From Entomortierella parvispora (lineage: Eukaryota; Mortierellomycota; Mortierellomycetes; Mortierellales; Mortierellaceae): a DNA stretch of 64,000 bases. The notes under the pieces were generated by a model. That model ran no database searches. It was not told the origin of the DNA and saw only the letters and a list, made by a program, of their open reading frames with translations. Each line of letters starts with the position of its first letter. Positions within the stretch are counted from its first letter, which is position 1. The stretch is taken from the NCBI GenBank assembly GCA_963573315.1, contig OY752141.1, positions 2,976,001 to 3,040,000 of the forward strand, in the 5' to 3' direction. Positions 1-11,252 of this stretch are shown one piece after another. A program made the translations under genes and the position numbers.

Positions 1-2134
1 GGGAAGGAAAAGAGTCTGGTAATAGTATTGAAGAGTCTGTCATGAGCTATGCGTATGTGTATGTGCAGAGTAAGAGAGTAAGGTACAGAGAGTATGAGGG
101 GATGATGATGAGAAGCAAGAAGAGAGAGAGAGACGAGAGAGACGAGAGAGAGAAGAGAGGTACAGTTGAAGAAGAACAAGAACAACAAGAACAACAAGAA
201 GAAGGAACCCTGCTCAAAGCGAACGACTGAATGAAAAAAAATATTTTTCATTCATTCGCCGCACAAACAAAATGTGACATCAGAAACAGCTCCAACAAAC
301 TCAAAAAGGGAACACCGATTCGATGTTGCCGGGTCGCAGGGGCTTTGCTCTCTTGTCTCTCTCTTTCTCGGTCTCTCTCGGTCTCTCTCAACCCCATCGT
401 CATCGGCAGGTGCATCGATGGATCCTGTCTGTCGGCTGCACTCTCTCTCCGCCTTCTCCTTCTCCCCACGGTCTCTCCTTGTCCCCTTCCCCCCTTTCTA
501 TCCAACGTGCTGCCCTAGAGATTTTTCCTCTTGAAAGGAAGGTCAACAAGGAGCCGCAACGCCCCGTGGGATATTTCTCCCTCTCTCTGACTGTGAACAA
601 AGAGAGAGGAGGGCTCTCCAACTTTCTTTTAATGTTTTCCCGCTCCTAGTCTACCAGAGTCTTGTCACTACTGTTGTCAGACATGGAGAGCCGACGCAAC
701 AGAAAGGGGGAACAAGAGTGGGCACCCCTGTCCCTGTCCTTCATCGACACTTCGTGTTCGCTGCTCCTATTTCGTTCTGATTCCTCTCCACACCTCCCCT
801 CTGCTTCCGCCACTGATCTCGCTTCTCCACTACCACCAAAAATGCGATCTGTTCTCTCCTGCACCGCAAAAAGGGGCAGTAACTCAACACAGAAGTCTGG
901 CAACGCCCTCTTTTTTCCTTTTTGGCTTCATTTACAACTATACATAGCGAGGACAGACCATGTGTGATAAGATAGATAGCGATGATCTTTCGACACTAGA
1001 GGGTGGGTTTTTTGCTGTCTGAGCTTCTCTACACGTTTTTTCGCCTTCCGGTGCAAGAGAAATCCTCCGCAACATCAAATGGTGTGGGCGGAGCATCACA
1101 AAATGACCGTGCAGGGCGCGAAGCGGAGTATGAAGAATAGCAGGATAATCCCAAAGGACAGGGGTGAGGGGAGAAAGTGACCATCTACTGCAACGATGAC
1201 AACAAACAAAAAGCAACCACAGAAAATGGTCCTTCTGACCCCATTGTTGATTTTGTGGAGAAAGAAGAATAGAGAAGAGGCCAACGCGGGGAGAAAGTGA
1301 GAGAGAGTGAATGCCAATGACAACAACATAAACAATCGCTGTCATGTCGAGGTCATTGTGGAGAAAGAATGATAAAAAGCGCAAACAACAATCAGAGATA
1401 GCAAGCTACTATATTTTTTTTCTCTGTTGGGCCCAGGGTAGGGAAAGGTTGTAGACTAATTAGAAGAAGTACATAACAAATCGTTGAACCAGCTGCACCA
1501 GCCAAAACACACAGAGTGTGGGAAGAAAAGAAACTGAGTAAACGATGCGAGTTGTGCCCAGCTTTGGGTTTTCTGACAGGTAATCAAATGCGGGAAAACA
1601 CAAGCCCTCGCCTTCAGTGTAAGGTTGGGGAGGAGAGCAACAAAAACCCGGCGTGATGGTGAGCGAGGGCGATTATTCTTTGCAGCGAGAGTGACCCTTA
1701 CCTGTGGGGAAGAAGGTATGGCGGGTTGTCAGAAAGAGTTTTCAGGGAATCACAAGAGGCTATTAAAGAAGGTCTTGACCATAAGCAACGCCTTGTGGTT
1801 ACGGTCAAGACTTTTTCTTGAACGTCGTTTACGCCCACCATAGGACGCCCACCAAAGGATGGTCCAATCAGAGAAGGAGATGAAATTTGGTGGCAATCAT
1901 CACATGACCACAGGTCCTCTACACTGAGTCTCGAAGCCTCGAACCGTTGGAAAACTCTCCTGAGGTCCGTGTATTCGGGCCATTCCTCGATTGTTCTCTC
2001 TTCTCGTTCTCTTTGTGCTTTCTCTCCTTCACCTTTCCACCTCTTTTTTACCCACCCACTCTACCCGCTTTCCACCTCCTTGCTGTTCATAACCACGACC
2101 TCCCCTCCTTGACCCCTGTCCCATTTCATCCTCA
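1..2134. other. Intergenic, no gene recognised
   Basis: No reading frame here has recognisable protein features on either strand. The sequence alternates purine-rich patches (GA-rich, about 100-200) and pyrimidine-rich patches (about 350-500, 1985-2060). The last part is probably the promoter and 5' leader of the gene starting near 2135. Short frames in this stretch are low-complexity Ser/Leu/Arg translations of CT or GA tracts. Confidence 0.6.
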
Positions 2135-4337
2135 ATGCCACAACTATTGTTGGCAGTACCTCTGGGGAAGACTTGGTTCGGCACGCGGCATTGGAAGACG
2201 CCTTCACTCATGGACCTGCCCGTTGAACTTGAGGTATATGTATAACGCACTCTCCTTCTTTTCTCTATCAAGCTGTAGGAGAGAGACACTCTCCTCATTA
2301 TTTCATTCCCATGCACGCTCGCGTGCCTTCCTTTATTTTATTTTTTGCACTCCGAGGACTGAGAGCTGACGATGCAGATGTCAATCGCTGCAAAGAACTA
2401 ACAGTAATGACAAGGACCGAGGCGAGAATGCGTGGATGAGCGAAATGGATGGAGGAAGCACATTGTGTCTTTGTCCTCGTGACAGACCGAGAGGGTCTGG
2501 ACGGTTCGCTCTGCGCAACAACAAAGAGCAACGTCAACTACAACACTTTGCTTGTACGGCTGATAATCGGATCACCTTCATCTTGTCGGATAAATCACCC
2601 AATTGGTCTTTCTCACACTTTCCCTGGAGTACCTTTGAAGACCAGACACTTCAGCAGGGCGCAGTGCAACCGAAGGATGATTAGAGTTCTATCCAACCTC
2701 GTTGCTTGACTGGTGGAGTTGATTGTCATACTCACTCACACACTGCCCGCCCATCTCTTCTCCTGCTAATAGTATATCCCTTATCCGGAACTGGAGGCAA
2801 GGTTCACAAAACTCAACAAGATTGCCCGACGCGTCTATCCGACACCTCGACCCAATATCGTCGCTCTGCTTTTTTTCGGAAGCCTTTTTGTTGCGGCGGC
2901 GATTGGCATTGCACGGACTGGACGACAGGGCATGTCTCCATCATCGTTCCAGATCATGGGTCAGAGTGCTTGCTTTATTCTTCCAGTGCTGGTCATCCTT
3001 TGGATCCGTCTCCGGAAAGACTCTAATATTAAAGCCCGGAAACTGGTATGCTTGTCCACTTTTCTTGTTCCCCTGCATTTGTGCTTGTCAGTTGCTCTGA
3101 ACAAAATCTGATCTTGTCTATTTTTTTGTCCTCCATTCGCCAGTTCAAACGCAGGTCACAAAAGCTTCTTAGAGCCTGGACATCTCAGGATTCTAACACA
3201 CACGCCATGCAATGGAAATTGAGGCAACGCCCAAGGAGTCTGGCCACTCAATGGGCCCAAGATGGATTACCTCAGCAAGAACAAGTAGAGTTGGATCAAC
3301 ATCACCATCGACATGAGGTCCACCAGGATGACGATCGAGGATCGTTTGAAGTCCTGGAAACGGGAGAGGGAGACTTTGACGTACCCTCAGAGCAGACAAC
3401 CGGGACACAATCCAGATCACAGACAGACGGTGATCCGGCTGTGACAACACCGGGGAGGACAGCTGATGTATACAGCGTGCTAAGGAGTCCTGCAACAGGT
3501 AGCGGTGCCCATCCACCAGCGGTCGTTATCATGATGACTCCAGCGCAGTTACAACAAGAACAACATCAGTTACATCCCACTCATAGTCGTCTTCCAAGCT
3601 CCTCTGCAATCATATCAACCTCGAATCTGGCACCAATAGCAGAATCCAATCGCGTGTCAACTTGGGAACCCTGGAAGGAGCTTTTTAGAGATCTGTCGTG
3701 TTGCGCCTACTTTTTCCGAGAACGCAAAGTTTGGATGATTGAGATATCGATCCGGGATGGGGTTGCAGACGAGTATGCGCTCCCAGTTCCCAGTCCAGTG
3801 TATTGTGACTATCGTTTACCAGAGTACGATGTTGTGATGGGAATACGACCAACGGGAACAACGGCGACTGCAGCTTCAATACCTGGATCGCCTGCTGGGC
3901 CAAACCCCTCGACAAGATATGTAGGACAACCTCCAGCTTACGAAAGCGACTCTGATGACACGGGTGATGACGAAGATGCAGACATGGATGATGATGATGA
4001 CCACGATGATGGAGATAGTACCCGTACTCGTACCACGGTTGAATCATCTCTTTCATCATTTTCACAAGAGCAGCCATTACGACAACAACTCCATCCACAT
4101 CAGCAACGTCAGGCTGTGGAAAGGACGTCTATTGGGGGCAGTGGATCGGTGATTGTGGAGATGACATCCATGACAACTGTCACCTCCTCGACAACACTAG
4201 CCCCTTCTCTCGCAACTGGGCTTGGGAAGGAGGAAGAAACGGACGAAGAGGGCAAAGGCAAGGATCCAGAGACAGCAAGCAACAGCAACAGCAACAATGG
4301 CGGCGGCGGCGGCAAGCGGCAGGGAATTGAGGAGTAG
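2135..4337 (+). CDS. Putative two-pass membrane protein with PPAY motif and acidic tail
   Basis: I do not recognise this family. The best model has four exons, 2135-2233, 2415-2663, 2773-3045 and 3144-4337, giving about 604 residues. The last two exons are well supported: an acceptor after CTAATAG, and an intron with donor GTATGC and acceptor CGCCAG. The first two are tentative, because the 2664 donor (GTGCAA) is weak. Exon 3 encodes two hydrophobic segments (around NIVALLFFGSLFVAAAIGIA and ACFILPVLVILWI) joined by a short loop, followed by Arg/Lys-rich sequence. The long C-terminal tail carries LPEY, then PPAY at 3930-3941, then an Asp-rich run and a Ser/Thr/Gln-rich end. PPxY motifs bind WW domains of Rsp5/Nedd4 ubiquitin ligases. 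A role as a membrane ligase adaptor or substrate is therefore possible, but that is inference only. Confidence 0.6.
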
Positions 4338-5457
4338 TTGTTCGTTAGTCATGTTGACGCCAAAAATATACCCATTTCTCACTTTTACCCCATTTTTGAA
4401 CAAACACGCTGTGCCGTGTAAAGAAAGGAGAAGAGAGGGAAGAGGAAGACACATGCAAACACACACACGCACAAAGCGAGAGATGCATTCCCAGCAACAG
4501 ATGCCGACGCTCGTTGGTTGTGGCACCATCGTGTGTGATGAACAAACAGCTGTCTTGATGCAGGTCGCGTGGTGCAGTGCAGTGTCGTGCAGTGCAGACT
4601 GCGGAGTGTGCGGGGAGGATATCGGCCCGTCGGCGATATCCATCATCAAGGCGTGCAGTCGTATCTCTTCGAGACAGGCAGGGCACATGCCCACCTTTCA
4701 CTTCTCGGGTCACATTGTCTGTGTGAAGGCACTGACTTTGCAGTTTAATTCTGAAGGACTCTTGCTTGTGTAGCCTGGTAGATCTGTCTGTAGTAGAGGG
4801 TGATCAGAAAGAGAGAGAGAGAGAGGGAAGAAGAGAGAGAGAGAAAGAGGAAGGAGGCTGTGAGGGGGCTCTGATGGGAACGACCAGGGGCTGGGAAGAA
4901 GAAAGAAGGATGGAAAAAAAAGGTTGTGGGATGAAGCAAACTGTAATTCTGACTCGAAATGGGTCGATGCGATAAAAACCATGTCCGCCTGCAAGTGCAG
5001 GCTGCAGGCTGCAGGCATGCAAGCAAGGCAAGCACACGCGAACATCCTCTCTCTCTCTCTGGAGAGTGTGCACATGCATCCGTCTGCTACTGCTGTGCCC
5101 AACCTGACCTTCTCCGGCCAGCCAATTGCAGTCTCCGGACCATGGCTGCCGCTACCTTGATAAGATCGTTTTGGATTCTGGACCTCTTCCCTTGTTCTGC
5201 GGTCCGTTTTCTGGGTTTCACTCTTTTGTTTTTGTCCACTCTTCTCTTCTCTCTCTCTCTTCTTCTCTTCCTCACTCGTCTTTCTCTTCCTCACCTGTCT
5301 CTCTCCTCTACTCTCCACTCCTTCTCCCTCTCTCATTGCTTTTGCTTCCCCTGCTTGTCGTCATTCCTCGAGGCTTGACCCATCAACCCATTCACATTTC
5401 TTCCTCCCCTCCTATTTTTCTTTTCCTTCTGCTCCTGTTTACCATCGCTCTCTGACC
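4338..5457. other. Intergenic; 3' region and promoter of PQ-loop gene
   Basis: No convincing gene was seen. A short tandem of gtgcagtgca lies near 4570-4600 and a GA tract at 4807-4856. From about 5215 to 5450 the plus strand is strongly pyrimidine-rich up to the start codon at 5458, like the leaders of other genes in this window. Confidence 0.6.
4807..4856. repeat. GA-rich microsatellite
   Basis: An interrupted (GA)n run with AAG interruptions, intergenic. Confidence 0.8.
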
Positions 5458-8400
5458 ATGGTTTTCCACACTGCCTTGTTCTGGCTCGCCAGCCATGGGG
5501 CCTCTACAGCCTCCTCTTTAGTCGACAGTACCGAAACCCCTACCAATGTGTATCTCTCCAATATCGCCGGCTCACTCTCGATCCTCTGCTGGTTCATTGT
5601 CTTTACGCCGTAAGTTCTTGCTTTCGCTTTCTTTATTTGTTTCTTTTCGTGAATTTTGTTTTGTTTTGTTTTGTTTTGTTTTGAACTGTCCTTGAAAACA
5701 CGAGACAGGGCTGGACCTCCGGCATGAGCAGAGAAGATTCTTTCGAGATCACGTATTTGAGATCACGGTGGCCACGGGATGGAATGAACCCAATGGCTGC
5801 TGGATCACTCTCTCCTTGCTCTTTGCCACCAAAAAAAAAAAAGGCGAGAAAAATTGTTCCTTTTCCAAGAGTGCGCACACACACCTGTTTCTTTACAGGG
5901 AATGAAATACGGCAAGGGTATAAATGGAAGAGGGGAGGGATTGCGAGACAGTATTATCCGCTTCATTCTTTTCTTTTTCGCTTGTGTTGGATCCTCAGGG
6001 GCCATTGAACTTGCTTGACACGATAGTGCTGTAAAGAAGGGCATAGTGGGTTGGACATGGAACACTTAGGGACGCAGAGCAGAGCAGTAAACGGTCAATT
6101 GAGTCGAGCTTCAAGGGCAGGGCAGGGTGGTGCTCTATGACGAATTGTGCGAACAGGTGTTTCCAAGGGCGCACAAAAAGGAGATCGATCCACCCACATG
6201 AGTAGAGCAAGATACGACATGATACGGGAAACACTCCACGGATACACAGGACAGTGACAAAAGAGAACCTCTTGTTATTGACCGGATCAGGGCCAGCAGG
6301 GGGCCTGCTGCCTCTTCACTTTTCAGGGACCACCTGACAGAAAGACGGCACGCTGCTTGCTGCGGGCGAGGAGCAAAGACATTAAACATGGCAGGGGAGA
6401 CAATGTCATCTGGTGCAGACCGAAGAGGATAGGAGAAAGTACCAAAAAGATGAACCTTGTTTGGGTGTTGTACTCACGAGGAGCAATGGGGCACCAACGG
6501 AGGCTGTTCTTCTTCCCTCGCTTTTTGGCCGACTTCTTACCGAATCAGGCGGGGATTGGGCTCGACTGGTCAAAACAGACTTTTTCTGCTGCTTTGCTGC
6601 TTTTGATAATCTGGAAGAGAAGTGGGGACGGAGAGGAGAGCGAAACGGGCACAAGAATCGCTGGCTGGCGTGTGGTCGAGTGGTGTGTGTGATGCAGTTG
6701 TGTTAGTCCTGGTTGCACAACCGCACCGGGGTGGGCGCCCACGGGGCCAACGGCCGCACGCACATGTTCACTGACCAAAGACTAACCTGTTTTCCTCCGA
6801 TCTGATACAATGCCCCTCCATAGTCAATTCTGGATCAACTACAAGCGACAGTCCGGAGAGTCCTTATCGTTAATCTTCCTGTACATCTGGCTGGCGGGCG
6901 ACATCATGAACCTGGTCGGCGCCATCATGGAAAACCTCTTGCTTACTATGGTACGTGAAATGCTCACAGCTGCCTCATGACTGTGGGAATGTTCTTGTAC
7001 AAGCGCAGAACTATCGGTGGGACTCGAGGGCTGCAATCGACTGTGCTCTCCTTTGCCCATCTGTTGCTCGTGCTACCAAACAAAACCGCCTCAGCAATCC
7101 TGTTGGCTAATCCTTGTCCTTTGTTGTCCTCCCAACGAACCAATAGCGCATCCTGGCCTGGTACTACACCATTGCCGATGTAAGTCTGTCTCCACCCCAT
7201 GACTTTTGTGTGAATTTCATAGGAAGCTGTGGAAGAAAAAAGTCAACGTTGCTGACAACACCATGCTCTTGTTTGAACAAACAGATCGCCCTGATTGCTC
7301 AAATCTTTTACTACCGCAGGACGTCAGTCAAGGCCAGCTTTGAGTCTGTCATTACCCATGCTAGTCCCGAAAGCATTACCCATCCTGCCTCGCCTGCTCA
7401 TGGCGAGCATGCCCCCCTTATGGCTGGTTCTTCCTCTACCAACTACTCGAGCGTCTCAGCCGCCGAGCATGTCCACGAAAGCGAGCACGATCGCGTGATT
7501 CACCAGGCTGCCATGGTTGCCAACGCCAAGGCTGCTGCCTCTGCTCACCACGATGATCGTGCTTTAGTCGGTGCCATTCCAGGGGATCGCCATCACCAGC
7601 GTCGTCCTTCAACTCACTCGACCATGACCTCAGCATCAGGACGCCATCGATCCAAGGTCGCTCGTCGTCGCAAGTTGATTCGCAAGATCCTCATGATTGT
7701 CTTCCCCATTGTTTCAGTGGCATTCTTGATCTGGGCATACCAGGACTGGCTTCAGTGCACTATCGGTCACGGCGAGGACTCTGACGAAGGATCCCGATGT
7801 GGACGCGGCAACGGTGGCGGCCATGGAAAGCTTCCTCCTTCTCCTCGCCCACCCACAGGAGATGATAACAGTGATTTGATGTCCGTCATGATGGGAGGAA
7901 AGAAGCACAAGAAGCATCAACCCGAAGATGACAAGACCGGGTTCTACTACACTGTTCTACCATTAATTCTTGGGTGGGGAAGCGCCGTACTTTACCTCGG
8001 ATCGCGTATTCCTCAAATTTACAAGAACTGGAGGCTCAAGTCCTGCGAAGGATTGTCGATCATGATGTTTATGTTTTCGGTATTTGGCAACGTGTTCTAC
8101 GTGGCCTCAATCTTTTTGAACTCACTCGAGATTGACTATCTTATCAAGAACATGCCATGGTGGTTGGGATCTGGTGGTACCTTGATCTTTGACTTTACAG
8201 TAAGTGATACTAGTTCTTGAGGATGATTTCTTTGCTCCACTCAGATTCATTTCAATTAACCCTGTTACCTTCACCTTTGTTCTCAACAGATCTTTTTCCA
8301 GTTTTACATTTACCGCCATAACCAGCCCTTGAGCGAAGCTCTCAAAGAGGCAGCAGCCACTGGCGAGCTGGACGAGAATGCGTTGTTGGCCACAGCTGAT

Positions 8401-8514
8401 TCGGACGACGAGGAGGCGGCCAACTTGCGGGAAGACGAAGACTCTGATTCATCTTCAACCACATTGAACCAGAACAAGAGCAACCAAGCTGTGGATGCCA
8501 CTTGTCGCGTATGA
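5458..8514 (+). CDS. YPQ1: PQ-loop vacuolar cationic amino-acid transporter (Ypq1/PQLC2 family)
   Basis: Five exons: 5458-5609, 6824-6950, 7147-7179, 7285-8199 and 8290-8514. All junctions are GT-AG and in phase, and the product is about 483 residues. The first PQ-loop repeat spans exons 1-4, with the PQ pair itself created by splicing intron 1 (TPQFWINYKRQSGESLSLIF). The second repeat lies in exon 4 (RIPQIYKNW, then the Glu-Gly-Leu-Ser-Ile turn). Seven hydrophobic segments are expected. Family members move arginine, lysine or histidine across the vacuolar or lysosomal membrane. Between the two repeats is a long hydrophilic loop rich in His, Ser and Gly, and the C-terminus is acidic. Exon 3 is only 33 nt, while intron 1 is 1,214 nt, far longer than the other introns here. 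It is convergent with the next gene. The family call is firm; the substrate is inferred. Confidence 0.92.
5654..5683. repeat. (TTTTG)6 pentanucleotide repeat in intron 1
   Basis: Six perfect TTTTG units inside the 1.2-kb first intron of the PQ-loop gene, close to its 5' splice site. Confidence 0.9.
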
Positions 8515-8890
8515 GCCTCTCTTTAGGGGAGAACTCACGTCTTTCTGTCTTTATTTTCGTCCGGTTTCTTTTTTCCGTCAATGTTCTTTCTTTCTTTTCT
8601 GGTTTGTTTTTTCCTGTTCTGTTTGCCGCCCTTTCTTCTTTTTTCAGTATATCTACTTGTACCATATGAAAGAGTTTCAAGAGAAAAAAAAGCGTTGATG
8701 TTGTACACAAGAAGTGATTATTAGGCTGTTCTTTTTACCCTTTCTTACTTCTTTCCTGTTACACTCTGACACGTTTTGATATCCACTTCTCCCTTTGTTT
8801 CTGCTGCCATCCAATAAATCGCCTCTCCAATCCAAACACTCTACTTTAAAAACAGGCCCCTGCTGGGAAGTTGAAAAAAAAATCAATCTT
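8515..8890. other. Convergent intergenic spacer (3' UTRs)
   Basis: A 376-bp space between the stop codons of two convergent genes. It is T-rich on the plus strand, contains AATAAA-like sequence near 8815, and shows no open reading frame of note. Confidence 0.7.
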
Positions 8891-10797
8891 TTACTCGTCT
8901 GTTATTGTTGTCACAACATTTGGTCTAGGATGACTTGAAAACTGGAGAGACTCTAGTCCCAGGTCGTGAAGGACAGGGCTGGGACGATCAGACAAATCCA
9001 CGGCGTCAACCTCGCTTAGCGAGGAGCTCGCTCCAAGACGATTGCCTCTCACTCTCAGCGACTGTAGCGCAGACTGCGGAGAGGACGATGAGGATGGGGG
9101 TAGGACGAATTGACGGTCTTGCTCTGTCTCATTGGACTGAGCATGTTGGTAAGCCTGAAAGCTCACCACGTTCGTCTCCTCTGCTACTTTTGAGCCTGGG
9201 ATGTCACTCGAAAACCATTTACGCCTCCTTTTCCTGTCGTTTGCACCCTGAAACCAGATCAAGAATATACCGAACAGGATGGCGGCAATGGTGATCAAAA
9301 CGGAATTCACGCTCGACAACGTCAGGGGTTCTGTAGTCAGCATCCGGTTCTGGTTCTGGCTGGAGAAATATGGTACGTTGTCGACCCTCACGGGGGCCAT
9401 TTCTCCAGAGTCGGCATCGATAACAAAGAGTACACTTGGATCCTCAAAGCTATAATGGTAAATCAGCAACCCCTTGTTCTGACCCAGTCCGCGGAGGGTG
9501 GCTGGGGTACGTTCGAACAGACTGGGCATGGACCAGTCAACCTTGGACACGTCCTTCTGGATTAGCACTTTCTTCGTCGTGTTGGTCAATGTATCCAAGC
9601 TGATCAGCACGCTCATACCAGAGTCCTTTGAGAATTCAAGACGAGATAGGAAAAAAAAAATTGCAGTTTGTCAGTTGTCGGTACGTCCGCCTCAAATTAG
9701 GGCAATATTGTCTTTGTTTCTTTTCTTTCTTCTTTCATATGACAGCTTACATTGCAGTATACGTAGACGACAGAGTTATGGACGGTCATGGCTGACCCCA
9801 AAGTGCACATTGCGGTCATGGATAAGTCCCAAGTTTGTACAGAACTTTGTGCAGGTTGTTCAAAAGTGGTATTGTACTGTAAAGGCATCGAGAAGATTGT
9901 CTGCTGGTTTATATTCCGACTGCAAAAGGCGTAGAATGTCCTGTTGTGCACAGCAAACATCTTGGAATAGACGTTGTCTGTTCCAGGGAAAATTTGCTAT
10001 AGGGACGAGAAGAAGATGATGGGACAAGGGGCCATGAATAGAGAACAAGAGAATGAGCAGATGGATTGAAGAAGAGGACAATTCAGTCCAATGCAAGAGA
10101 GAAGGTGTGACAACGGATGTCCCTCCAACGGGCTTACCACTCGAGGACCGTCTTTTGCCTGGCTCGGGAGCGACCCATTGACTGTTTGAGCATACGAGAA
10201 CTGTGGTTCGTTCTCACCATCAGTCTGTGTGAAATGAATCCACTCTCTATGATCTTGGGGGACATTCACTACGGAACCGTTGACATTGGACCCATTGGTG
10301 TTAGGGGTCCCGACCAAGTCCTGGACAGAGACCACGGCGTAAGGATTGGTGAAGGTCGCCCACAGGGTTCTGTTCAAGCGCTCATCCAGGACCATCTGGA
10401 TTGGTTCAAACCCGGTATCATTTTCAATCTTGCCCAAAGGCACTTGAATAGAAAAGACCTGCGCGAACTGAGAAGAGGAGTAATCATCAGGAACGACATG
10501 GAGGACGAACGCTGCATTGTCCGGTGAGATCGCACAGGCGTAAACGTTGCCCTTATTTGGGAATATGTTGACAGCCATTCGTTCGATTGCGGCCACTGCA
10601 GACCAATTCATGTAGTATTCCGTTGGGCTGGATGAGGAGCTGATAGTTAAGGCCAAGTTCCCTTTGAGGACAACAAAGAAATCAGGGTCGGGGTCGACTC
10701 CGATAGCGGCTTGCCAGTAAGCAAAGGTCGCAAGGTAGACAGTGCCATTGGAAGCTGTAGTAATACACAGCGGTATAATGGGTCTTGGATTGGACAT
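8891..10797 (-). CDS. Tandem single-pass membrane protein, copy A
   Basis: Three exons on the minus strand: 10797-10138, 9996-9751 and 9625-8891. All are phase 0 with GTAAGC donors, giving 546 residues. The large N-terminal region has many N-glycosylation sequons (NGT, NRT, NGS, NTT) and recurring short beta-strand-like blocks. One transmembrane segment follows, around VLITIAAILFGIFLIWF, then a Lys/Arg stop-transfer cluster and a cytoplasmic tail of about 110 residues. I recognise no named family. The protein is clearly paralogous to the next upstream gene: it shares the N-terminal block (PLCITT...YWQAAIG), the intron positions, IPGSKVAEE and the extreme C-terminus (LQFSSHPRPNVVT then ITD). 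No signal peptide is visible at this start, so an upstream exon may be missing. A surface receptor-like or adhesion role is conceivable but not shown. Confidence 0.8.
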
Positions 10798-11252
10798 TGG
10801 ACGTTACTGCGAAGCAAATGAATGAGAGAGGGAATGGAGTCAAGGAATGAAAGGATGGAGAATGAGCGAATGGAAAAGTTCAAGATGCACACTCTCTGCT
10901 CAATGGCGAGATGCTGAATCCAGGAAAAACTGCCGCCTCGAGTGGGCTCACTGAAAGGCGCTAGCTTGGTAACCAAAAGCATGGCCGCCTTGCCGTTGGA
11001 AAGAAACTTAAGAAAGGGCGGTTGGTCAAAGGACAACAGCCCACAAGTGCACAGGCAGCTCTCACTCTTCTGCAGGATCCTCCAGAATGATCATTCACAC
11101 AAACATGTCCACGCCCCTTGTCTATCAGAGAATTTGTATCACAGACAGGGCGAACATTCAAAAGCCGGGCTGTAGCTATTTATTGAGGCCGTAATTGTAG
11201 ACTATTTAGACATCAAGACGCGTCAGTTCTTGTTAAATAGAGAAAAATGCGT
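10798..11252. other. Spacer between tandem membrane-protein genes
   Basis: This 455-bp spacer probably holds the promoter of copy A (minus strand) and the 3' UTR of copy B. It may also conceal a short first exon encoding a signal peptide for copy A, but no such exon could be fixed: a candidate acceptor just upstream of 10797 is followed by an in-frame TAA. Confidence 0.5.
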
